DNA of 16,800 nt from positions 1 to 16,800 of the forward strand of contig CACWJV010000013.1 of NCBI GenBank assembly GCA_902761265.1, in the 5' to 3' direction. This document shows, piece after piece, positions 7,209-12,448 of this stretch (the first letter of the stretch is position 1; every line of letters begins with the position of its first letter). The translations under genes and the position numbers were made by a program. This DNA is from Oscillospiraceae bacterium. Its GTDB lineage: Bacteria > Bacillota > Clostridia > Oscillospirales > Acutalibacteraceae. Under the pieces are notes generated by a model, which did no database searches, had not been told where the DNA came from, and saw nothing but the letters and a program-made list of their open reading frames with translations.

Positions 7209-8128
7209 ACGGTTTCCGCTGCCCGCAGCTGGATGTCAGCCATATACTCATAGCCTTTTGCCGCGGCACAGATGTCGTCCACAAAAGTGACGCGATCCTT
7301 GTTGATCTTGTAAAAGTGACGGACAAGGCAGGCGCCACCGCCGGTCAGATACAGCTTCATGGTATTTTCATCGTAGCCGTGTTCCCGTAGGCGGCGGAAA
7401 ATGTCTGCAACATACGCGGCAGCAGTTGCTTTGATGAGTTTCAGATCGTCTTTGGCAATGTCGGCCGTGCAGTTGATGAGGATTTCATCAATGATGGCGT
7501 CGTTCAGTTCGCGGCGGGTTTTGCGCATGAACGCCTCCCGGATAGCGAGCGTACATTGATAAGTACCGAACTTCTCTGTATACATCTTGCCGGAAAGGGG
7601 ATTACCGTTGACAATATACAGCACATTCATGGTGCCGTTGCCGATGTCGGCGATCATGTTAACGCCGGTCAGTTCAGATGCAAACGGCGCGATAGCTGCG
7701 TATCCCTGGGGATAGACGCGAACATCACAGATGCGGATGGTGTAGTTTGCCTTGCGATAGGTGAAATGAATATCACCGTCCCGCAGAAGATAAGATCGGA
7801 ACGCCTCTTTCTGTCCGGTCATCCATGTCAGCGGAAGACCGACGGCGAGGATGACGTCCGCTTCGGTCATCCCTGTCGTTTTGAGTTCTTTTGCAATGGC
7901 AACCAGTGTCAGTAGGAAGTAGTCCTCGTCCAGTTGCTTTTCCGGCAGGAACTCTTTGTGCCCTTCGCCGATGAGGTAGTACTTGCCGTCATAAACCAGC
8001 ATATCCTTGGTGAACAGCGGTTCAGAATCGTAGGCGGTGATTCCGGTTTGAAAACAGTGGTTTGCGGTTTTGATGTTGCCGTAGCCCTGGTCTACAGCAA
8101 TGATCACTTTGTCTTGATAGTGTTTCAT
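7205..8128 (-). CDS. parM: ParM/StbA-like actin-family plasmid segregation ATPase
   Basis: A 307-aa actin-like ATPase that would polymerise and push DNA copies apart. The three nucleotide-binding motifs are visible: phosphate-1 VDQGYGNIKT (12-21), phosphate-2 IADIGNGTMNVL (159-170, with Asp161), and the adenosine motif YLTGGGACLV (260-269). The length matches the family. CTAAGAAAGGA with an 8-base gap supports the ATG at 8128. It is cotranscribed with the overlapping ParR-like gene. Presence of a segregation ATPase on an integrative element suggests a circular, replicating stage. The 5' leader (8129-8250) holds dyads that could regulate it. Confidence 0.9.
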   Translation of the reverse strand: MKHYQDKVIIAVDQGYGNIKTANHCFQTGITAYDSEPLFTKDMLVYDGKYYLIGEGHKEFLPEKQLDEDYFLLTLVAIAKELKTTGMTEADVILAVGLPLTWMTGQKEAFRSYLLRDGDIHFTYRKANYTIRICDVRVYPQGYAAIAPFASELTGVNMIADIGNGTMNVLYIVNGNPLSGKMYTEKFGTYQCTLAIREAFMRKTRRELNDAIIDEILINCTADIAKDDLKLIKATAAAYVADIFRRLREHGYDENTMKLYLTGGGACLVRHFYKINKDRVTFVDDICAAAKGYEYMADIQLRAAETV

Positions 8129-8250
8129 GTGTTTTTCCTTTCTTAGAATTTGAAGTATAAATATGCCCCTGTTTTACCTGCGGAGCGGCAGGGTGAGGTG
8201 TCAGGTTAATGGCGGATGGCTTGTAGTTTGATGCTGGGGCATCCTCCTTT
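8129..8250 (-). promoter_or_regulatory. Structured leader upstream of parM
   Basis: On the minus strand the leader has AGAAAGGAGG directly abutting ATGCCCC (8242-8236), which pairs perfectly with GGGGCAT (8169-8163) next to the parM start region. Between them CCTGC and GCAGG form another small stem. A 13-codon frame (starting MPQHQTTSH) opens at 8242, but its ribosome binding site has no spacing. The alternative pairings could hide or expose translation signals; this is inference. Confidence 0.3.
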
Positions 8251-8336
8251 CTATGTGTATTTTGAAGCAGCACCAAGCGCTGATATGAATTGCTTCTGCC
8301 TATTTAATACGTATTTTTTTCAAAAATCGTACTTTT

Positions 8337-8368
8337 CCCGTTACAGGCGAAAAATAGCACCCGTTACA
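8337..8368. repeat. Direct repeat CCCGTTACA x2, 23-bp period
   Basis: CCCGTTACA occurs at 8337-8345 and 8360-8368, exactly 23 bp apart, about two helical turns. A 10-bp palindrome AATACGTATT lies at 8306-8315. They lie about 200 bp upstream of parM and could be operator or iteron sites, or chance in an AT-rich gap. Confidence 0.35.
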
Positions 8369-8399
8369 AAAAGAAAAGACGCCAAATGAATGAGCGTCT
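8368..8399 (-). terminator. Minus-strand terminator
   Basis: On the minus strand AGACGC (8399-8394) pairs with GCGTCT (8382-8377) around an 11-nt loop, followed by TTTTCTTTTTG. It would end leftward transcription before the parM leader, for example from the small ORF at 8461-8646. Confidence 0.65.
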
Positions 8400-8400
8400 C

Positions 8401-8430
8401 TCCCCATAACTATACCGACACTTATGGGGA
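8401..8430. repeat. Perfect 9-bp inverted repeat
   Basis: TCCCCATAA (8401-8409) pairs with TTATGGGGA (8422-8430) around 12 bases. It sits immediately upstream (in the leftward sense) of the terminator at 8368-8399, so together they make a tandem hairpin at the 3' end of a leftward transcript. It has no T run of its own. Confidence 0.5.
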
Positions 8431-8460
8431 TAAATTATTCCAGTTTTCTGATAAATAATC

Positions 8461-8646
8461 TTAAAAAATGGCGTAGTGTTTATTGCGAACTGTTCCCAAT
8501 GTTTCCATTGCTTCCGGCAACGGGAATATACCCCGTACTCTGTTCTGGTTCTTCTTGCCACCGGTACCACAAAGAAAATCTGTGACAGTTGTGGCACTCG
8601 TTTTTATACATAGATTTTTCAGATCGGATTCTTTTATTACTTCCAT
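8461..8646 (-). CDS. Possible small protein (61 aa), doubtful
   Basis: The frame from the ATG at 8646 reads MEVIKESDLKNLCIKTSATT, continues through DFLCGTGGKKNQ, and ends HYAIF. The composition looks protein-like and a tandem hairpin/terminator follows 30-90 bp downstream. No convincing ribosome binding site is present (only CAGG about ten bases before the ATG), and an AT-rich TATTATATATATG lies at the start. I recognise no family. The longer reading of this frame to 8922 crosses the GC-rich non-coding patch and looks artificial. Confidence 0.3.
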   Translation of the reverse strand: MEVIKESDLKNLCIKTSATTVTDFLCGTGGKKNQNRVRGIFPLPEAMETLGTVRNKHYAIF

Positions 8647-8779
8647 ATATATAATACCTGTTTTTTCAAAAAGCCGGAAAAAAAGCATGACAAGCGAAAA
8701 ATTGGTACCATGACGAAAACCGTGCAAAAGAAAAGACGGCCAGGGCCAAGCATTCTCCTTCCTGACTTTTTTCAATGTA

Positions 8780-9060
8780 CAGTAGCTATGGTTTTGATGA
8801 AAGAAAACCTGCGCGGACGGCAGCACCGTCTCCATGGGCCTTTCACCCTCCCGCCTTTCGCGCCGGACGCTCGATTGAAGTATCATTGTGTCCCGTATGT
8901 GTCGTCGCCGGATCGGGTGCAAAGCCGATCGTCACAGCCGGGTTTCTCGCTCACCTGCCGGAGCAGGGTCTTGGCGTACCGCTGTGCGGGCTCGGCATAC
9001 AGGGAATGTACGCAGGTTTTCGGATATTCAGTTTTCAAGGTTCAAGAGAGAGCTTTTCAC
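8780..9060. other. GC-rich, hairpin-rich patch without a clear gene
   Basis: This patch is visibly more GC-rich than both flanks. It contains several short perfect stems: GACGG/CCGTC near 8817-8832 and GATCGG/CCGATC near 8911-8930. On the minus strand a short frame without a start (reading EYPKTCVHSLYAEPAQRYAK then PGCDDRLCTRSGDDTYGTQ before a stop) is open for about 50 codons and resembles protein text. The minus strand also has ACCTTGAAAACTGAATA, like the boxA-type element of rRNA spacers. It could be a gene relic or a structured RNA; I cannot decide. Confidence 0.3.
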
Positions 9061-9125
9061 TTATCCATTGGACATTTTTCGAAATCTTTTAAAATGTTTT
9101 TTGATTATTACTAACCGGAGAAAAA

Positions 9126-9234
9126 GTCCTTTCACTAATAAGGACAAAAGCTACCGTTTTTCCAAGATTTTTTTCAAAACTTTTGAAAGTTTGTAGGGTT
9201 GCACAAAAAGATCCCTCTACTTATAAGGACAAAA
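9126..9234. repeat. Near-identical direct repeats and palindromes in AT-rich DNA upstream of the recombinase
   Basis: ACTAATAAGGACAAAA (9134-9149) and ACTTATAAGGACAAAA (9219-9234) match at 15 of 16 positions, 85 bp apart. Between them is TTTCAAAA-C-TTTTGAAA (9172-9188), a perfect odd palindrome. The first repeat also forms a GTCCTT/AAGGAC stem (9126-9145). Operator, arm-site or attachment functions are possible; low base complexity makes chance dyads more likely. Confidence 0.4.
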
Positions 9235-9301
9235 AAGGGGTAAAAATTAACCTGCTTTGGGATAAAACGAAAAGAAAAATAAATTTTGTAGAAATGACTA
9301 A

Positions 9302-9395
9302 ATTTTACATTCTGAAAATTGTGTAAAATAACAGCAAAATAGCAAAAGAAAAAGCCGTCTCTTTTCAGAAACGGTTGAGAAAATTACATTTTACA
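9302..9395. repeat. ATTTTACA octamers in inverted and direct order
   Basis: ATTTTACA at 9302-9309 faces its complement at 9322-9329, and a third copy lies at 9388-9395. A rough hairpin, CCGTCTC...GAAACGG, lies between them at about 9355-9375. The rest of 9235-9634 is AT-rich and shows no gene; the recombinase promoter is probably here, but I see no well-spaced pair of boxes. Confidence 0.35.
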
Positions 9396-9634
9396 ATAGA
9401 AAAGATTGGACGAGAATATGGCTCATGAAGATTGTGTAACGCTTTTATATCTGGCGTGTGATACTATTTATCAAATAATGATATTTAAACTGTACAACCT
9501 ACATTGTGTCCTCAGAACGCAACGATGAGATGTGCATGTTTGCAATGATTTGTTTCATCGTTATTATTGATTTTGTAATTTCAAAGCATACTTTTCGGGT
9601 AAAATATAAGCAAATGACTCGGGAGGTAGTTTTC

Positions 9635-10480
9635 ATGAAAGGACGATGTTTAACAAAAAAACGATTGGAGCAGTTCAGACAATATCTGCTCTCGGAGGAA
9701 AAAAGCCGGGCAACCATTGAGAAATACTTACGCGACACAACAGCCTTTTTTGCCTTTGCGCAAACAAGATCGGTTTCAAAGACGCTGGTGATCGAATATA
9801 AACAAGCTTTGATTGAAAAGGACTATGCTGTAAGGAGCATCAATTCCATGCTTTCTTCCATTAACAGCTTGTTTTCCTTTCTCGGTTGGTACGATTGCAA
9901 AGTGAAGACGATCAAACAGCAGCGGCAAATCTTCTGCAGCGAGGATAAGGAGTTGACGAAAGCAGAATACATGCGACTGCTCAATACCGCGGCGAAGAAA
10001 AAGAATGAGCGCTTGAATCTGATAATACAAACGATCTGCAGCACGGGAATCCGTGTCAGTGAGTTGCAATATATCACGATTGAGGCAGTCAGCCGTGGAG
10101 AGGCGACAGTCAACTGCAAAGGAAAAACCCGCACAATTATTATCGTCAAGCAGCTCAGAAGGAAGTTGCTTCAATATGCAAAAGGGAGGCATATGAAAAC
10201 CGGCCCGGTTTTTGTAACCCGCAGAGGAAACCCTGTCAGCCGTACAAATATCTGGAGAGAGATGAAAAACCTTTGTGAAGAAGCGAATGTGAACCCGAAC
10301 AAGGTTTTCCCTCATAATCTTCGCCACTTGTTCGCACGGACATTTTACGGCATTGACAAGGACATTGCCAAACTTGCGGACATTCTCGGTCACAGCAGTA
10401 TCAATACCACGCGGATTTACATTATATCAACCGGCGAAGAACATCGAAAACGCCTGGAGAATATGCGGTTAGTGATATAA
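9635..10480 (+). CDS. Tyrosine recombinase, probable invertase of the adjacent switch
   Basis: A 281-aa XerC/D-like tyrosine recombinase with both domains. The N-terminal SAM-like core-binding domain spans about 8-90; the catalytic domain about 105-280. The catalytic set is visible: Arg140 (STGIRVSEL), Lys164 (CKGKTR), His227 and Arg230 (PHNLRHLFA), His253 (LGHSS), and Tyr262 (TTRIYII). GGGAGG eight bases upstream supports the ATG at 9635; the open frame to 9506 lacks such a site. Its stop is only 26 bp before a perfect inverted-repeat site, and a second copy lies 216 bp further on. Recombinases of this size and placement invert promoters in Clostridia (C. difficile RecV, for example). It could instead be a relic integrase, but the adjoining sites argue against that. 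Confidence 0.93.
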   Translation: MKGRCLTKKRLEQFRQYLLSEEKSRATIEKYLRDTTAFFAFAQTRSVSKTLVIEYKQALIEKDYAVRSINSMLSSINSLFSFLGWYDCKVKTIKQQRQIFCSEDKELTKAEYMRLLNTAAKKKNERLNLIIQTICSTGIRVSELQYITIEAVSRGEATVNCKGKTRTIIIVKQLRRKLLQYAKGRHMKTGPVFVTRRGNPVSRTNIWREMKNLCEEANVNPNKVFPHNLRHLFARTFYGIDKDIAKLADILGHSSINTTRIYIISTGEEHRKRLENMRLVI

Positions 10481-10503
10481 AAAAAGCCGCTCGAATCGGC
10501 GGC
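10479..10503 (-). terminator. Leftward terminator between recombinase and switch
   Basis: On the minus strand GCCGC (10503-10499) pairs with GCGGC (10490-10486) around an 8-nt loop, then T7 (10485-10479). It overlaps the recombinase stop. It would stop transcripts leaving the switch leftward before they run antisense into the recombinase gene. On the plus strand there is no T run. Confidence 0.8.
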
Positions 10504-10506
10504 ATC

Positions 10507-10527
10507 ACATAATTGGGTTTATGTTGT
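10507..10527 (+). repeat. Left inverted repeat (IR-L) of the invertible segment
   Basis: A 21-bp sequence starting ACATAATTGGGT and ending TTATGTTGT, perfectly complementary to 10744-10764. Including bases to the left, the site reads as two 9-bp arms, ATCACATAA and TTATGTTGT, around the 6-bp core TTGGGT, the layout of a tyrosine-recombinase crossover site. The left arm differs from a perfect dyad at two positions. Confidence 0.92.
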
Positions 10528-10550
10528 TTCCTTCGCTTTATAGATTATTT

Positions 10551-10579
10551 ATTTTATCATTTTTATATGGAAAAAGCAA
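10551..10579 (-). promoter_or_regulatory. Promoter inside the invertible segment, pointing left
   Basis: On the minus strand TTGCTT (10579-10574), a 17-bp AT-rich spacer, then TAAAAT (10556-10551). A perfect dyad TTTCG-A-CGAAA (10585-10595) lies six bases upstream of the -35 box and may bind a regulator. In the current orientation the transcript would run through IR-L into the terminator at 10479-10503. After inversion it would read into the gene at 10930 and the pilus genes. Confidence 0.78.
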
Positions 10580-10643
10580 TGTCATTTCGACGAAAAGTAT
10601 GGTGTCTTTGAAAGTTTTTTTGGAAGTAACAGATAGTAATACA

Positions 10644-10685
10644 AGCCTTTCCCCCTCCTGAATTAATCGGTATTGGAGAAAGGCT
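10644..10685. repeat. Hairpin in the middle of the invertible segment
   Basis: AGCCTTTC (10644-10651) pairs with GAAAGGCT (10678-10685) across a 26-nt loop that could add a CTCC/GGAG stem. Followed by GTTTTCG on the plus strand and TTGTATT on the minus, so it may be a weak terminator in either direction. Confidence 0.5.
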
Positions 10686-10712
10686 GTTTTCGTATGTGTT
10701 TCTTTGCGCTTT

Positions 10713-10743
10713 GCGGCAGGGTTTCCTGCCGCTTTTTTCTTTT
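10713..10743 (+). terminator. Strong rightward terminator at the right end of the switch
   Basis: GCGGCAGG (10713-10720), loop GTTT, CCTGCCGC (10725-10732), then TTTTTTCTTTT up to the base before IR-R. It blocks rightward readthrough from the recombinase gene in the orientation shown. In the inverted form it would face left near IR-L and no longer affect the pilus genes. Confidence 0.92.
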
Positions 10744-10764
10744 ACAACATAAACCCAATTATGT
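10744..10764 (-). repeat. Right inverted repeat (IR-R) of the invertible segment
   Basis: Perfect complement of 10507-10527. With the next three bases, it forms a complete crossover-type site: ACAACATAA (10744-10752), core ACCCAA, TTATGTTGT (10759-10767), a perfect 9-6-9 dyad. It lies 166 bp upstream of the first downstream start codon; the bases in between are T-rich leader with no gene. Confidence 0.92.
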
Positions 10765-10929
10765 TGTATTCCTTTTTGGTTATCCGTTTTTTGTGCGGCG
10801 AATTGCAGGCGTATATCAGATATTCTCAGAACTACAGAACCCAAAATAATGTGATTTATTTCTGCGTTTTTCGGCATATCCGCACGACAACGATGGGCTT
10901 GTTACATTTTGAAAAAAGGAAGTGTTTTC

Positions 10930-11166
10930 ATGAAGGTTGATGCTTTCTACGATGTGTTCTGTGATTTTTGCGGCCGGTCTGTGAGCAGGGATTTTGCGTG
11001 CGGCTTATGCGACAGTGCAATCATAGCCGTAAAGGAAGCGCGACGTATGGGCTTTCGTGTGATTGGCGGGAAACGGATCTGTCCGGCCTGCATGCAACGG
11101 CTTCGTGTGCGGGACGTTGCAACGGACCGGAACAGCGTCAATCAGACGCCCGGTTGCTGCAAATGA
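10930..11166 (+). CDS. Small Cys-rich zinc-ribbon-like protein, first gene after the switch (78 aa)
   Basis: The product begins MKVDAFYDVFCDFCGRSVSR and has three Cys pairs: CDFCG, CGLC, and CPAC, then a CCK terminus. Spaced CxxC pairs with an AIIAVKEARRMGFRVIGG stretch suggest one or two zinc-binding knuckles, as in small DNA- or RNA-binding proteins. I know no named family. The ATG at 10930 has AAGGAA eight bases upstream; the frame continues seven codons further up with no better site. It is the first gene that the inverted promoter would transcribe, and it lies 18 bp before the next gene. A role in regulating the operon or the switch is possible but unproven. Confidence 0.75.
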   Translation: MKVDAFYDVFCDFCGRSVSRDFACGLCDSAIIAVKEARRMGFRVIGGKRICPACMQRLRVRDVATDRNSVNQTPGCCK

Positions 11167-11184
11167 TAGGGAGGAAGCAACGAC

Positions 11185-12111
11185 TTGGAACTGACCGGAC
11201 AACGCAGCGGACGCCTGACGGCGCTGCAGCGACTGGATGAAAAAAAGCGCGGCAACGAGGTTTGGCTTGCGCGCTGCGATTGCGGCAAGTGCGTCAAGGT
11301 GATCGCCTCCGATTTTTTGCACGGGCGGATCAAAAGCTGCGGATGCGCCAGAAAAGGGAAAAATGTCAGGGATTTGCGAAATATGCAGTTCGGCAATCTG
11401 ACGGCGATTGAACGGCTTTCTGAAAAGAAAGGCAGCTCTTATCTCTGGCTTTGCAAATGCAGTTGTGGAAACACAACTACAGCCAGCGCAGCGGAATTGA
11501 CGAGCGGACGCAAAAAGAGCTGCGGGTGTTTGAAAACAGCGCACTGCAAACAAATGGCAAAGGACATCGCCGGGCAGCGGTTTGGAAAACTGACGGCGCT
11601 GTATGCCACAAAAAAGCGCGCGGGCGGCAGTGTGGTATGGGTTTGCAAGTGTGAGTGCGGGCGACTGTGCGAAGCGTCTTACAACGAATTGAAAGCGGGC
11701 AATCAAAAGAGCTGCGGCTGTCTGAAAAACGAGCATGCTGCCCCGGCTGCGTTTCAGTGGGAAGAACTGACGGCACAGGCGTATCGGCAACGGCGCATCC
11801 GCTCCGATAACACCAGCGGTTACACGGGCGTACAACAGACGAGAAGTGGAAAATGGCACGCGTATATCATGGTTCACAAGAGAACCTATCATCTTGGCAC
11901 ATATAGCGATTTGCAGCAAGCGGTCTTTGTCAGACGTCGGGCAGAGGATCTTGTACTGGGCCAAAGCGAAGAACAGGTGGCGCAGACGCTGCGGCAGATG
12001 CTTTGTCAAATAAACAGTCAACCGTTCTGCGATCTTGCGGCTGTATTGGCCGAAGCGGAAAAGAATCAGACGAAGCAGGAAGAAATAAAGGAGCTGCAGC
12101 ATGGCGGATAA
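11185..12111 (+). CDS. Protein with three zinc-ribbon-like repeats and an AP2-like DNA-binding domain
   Basis: A 308-aa protein. Three tandem repeats of about 60 residues start at about 5, 67 and 129. Each runs GxxxGxLTA..., then a CxCG pair (Cys31/33, Cys92/94, Cys156/158), then KSCGC or IKSCGC (Cys52/54, 113/115, 177/179), giving four Cys each, as in zinc ribbons of phage and mobile-element proteins. Residues 206-258 (RSDNTSGYTGVQQTRSGKWH, then YHLGTYSDLQQAV) match the AP2 fold that binds DNA in phage-type proteins and homing nucleases. No nuclease motif is seen. The start is TTG at 11185, with GGGAGG ten bases upstream. A sequence-specific DNA-binding role is inferred. Such a protein in a pilus operon is unusual. 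Confidence 0.82.
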   Translation: MELTGQRSGRLTALQRLDEKKRGNEVWLARCDCGKCVKVIASDFLHGRIKSCGCARKGKNVRDLRNMQFGNLTAIERLSEKKGSSYLWLCKCSCGNTTTASAAELTSGRKKSCGCLKTAHCKQMAKDIAGQRFGKLTALYATKKRAGGSVVWVCKCECGRLCEASYNELKAGNQKSCGCLKNEHAAPAAFQWEELTAQAYRQRRIRSDNTSGYTGVQQTRSGKWHAYIMVHKRTYHLGTYSDLQQAVFVRRRAEDLVLGQSEEQVAQTLRQMLCQINSQPFCDLAAVLAEAEKNQTKQEEIKELQHGG

Positions 12112-12448
12112 AGTATTACAAAAGCTGAACCGGCGTGAATTGCTGGAACTGCTGTTGGAACAAAACAAACAGCTTGACACGCTGCGGGCGGAAAACGAAG
12201 CACTCAAAGCGCAGCTTGCCGATCGGCGGATCAGGTTGCAAAACGTTGGTTCCATTGCGCAGGCGGCTATGCAGTTGACCGGTATTTTTGAAACAGCGCA
12301 AAAGGCTGCTGATCTCTATTTGCAGGAGATCCGGGCCATATATCCGCCCGCTTCTCCGCAGCTTAAACCACAGCCGAAAAGCTTTGCGCCGCGCGGCCAG
12401 TTTACCGTGACGACGCTGAACGACGGAAAGGATGATCCATCCGCGTGA
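12101..12448 (+). CDS. Coiled-coil hypothetical protein (115 aa)
   Basis: The N-terminal half is a leucine-rich coiled coil (LNRRELLELLLEQNKQLDTL, continuing RAENEALKAQLADRR). A helix with IAQAAMQLTGIFETAQKAAD follows, then a Pro-rich segment (YPPASPQLKPQPKSFAP). I recognise no family with certainty; proteins like this are common just before signal peptidase and sortase genes in clostridial pilus loci, as I recall. AAGGAG lies seven bases before the ATG. The start lies 11 bp inside the previous gene and the TGA overlaps the signal peptidase GTG (GTGA), so the three are translationally coupled. No signal peptide is seen, so it is probably cytoplasmic. Confidence 0.75.
   Translation: MADKVLQKLNRRELLELLLEQNKQLDTLRAENEALKAQLADRRIRLQNVGSIAQAAMQLTGIFETAQKAADLYLQEIRAIYPPASPQLKPQPKSFAPRGQFTVTTLNDGKDDPSA

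Larger units (their letters stand above)
10528..10743. other. 216-bp invertible promoter segment (phase switch), present in OFF orientation
   Basis: The segment lies between perfect 21-bp inverted repeats directly downstream of a tyrosine recombinase. It carries a leftward promoter near its left end and a rightward terminator at its right end. As written, the promoter faces away from the pilus genes and the terminator blocks anything coming from the recombinase side. Inversion maps position x to 21271-x, placing the -10 box at 10715-10720 and the -35 box at 10692-10697, pointing right about 200 bp before the first downstream start codon. Inversion itself is inferred, not seen. Confidence 0.85.

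Noticed and set aside
8197..8242. 13-codon leader peptide upstream of parM
   Set aside because: AAAGGAGG touches its ATG with no spacing, so initiation is unlikely; kept only as a leader note.
9776..10393. 205-codon minus-strand frame opposite the tyrosine recombinase
   Set aside because: The plus strand encodes all recombinase catalytic residues; this is a shadow.
10609..10640. Rightward promoter inside the switch (TTGAAA ... TAGTAA/TAATAC)
   Set aside because: Spacing is 20-23 bp, too long, and anything it made would meet the terminator at 10713-10743.
11005..12255. 416-codon minus-strand open frame opposite the AP2-type gene
   Set aside because: Low-complexity antisense text without a ribosome binding site; the plus strand has the Cys repeats and coupled starts.
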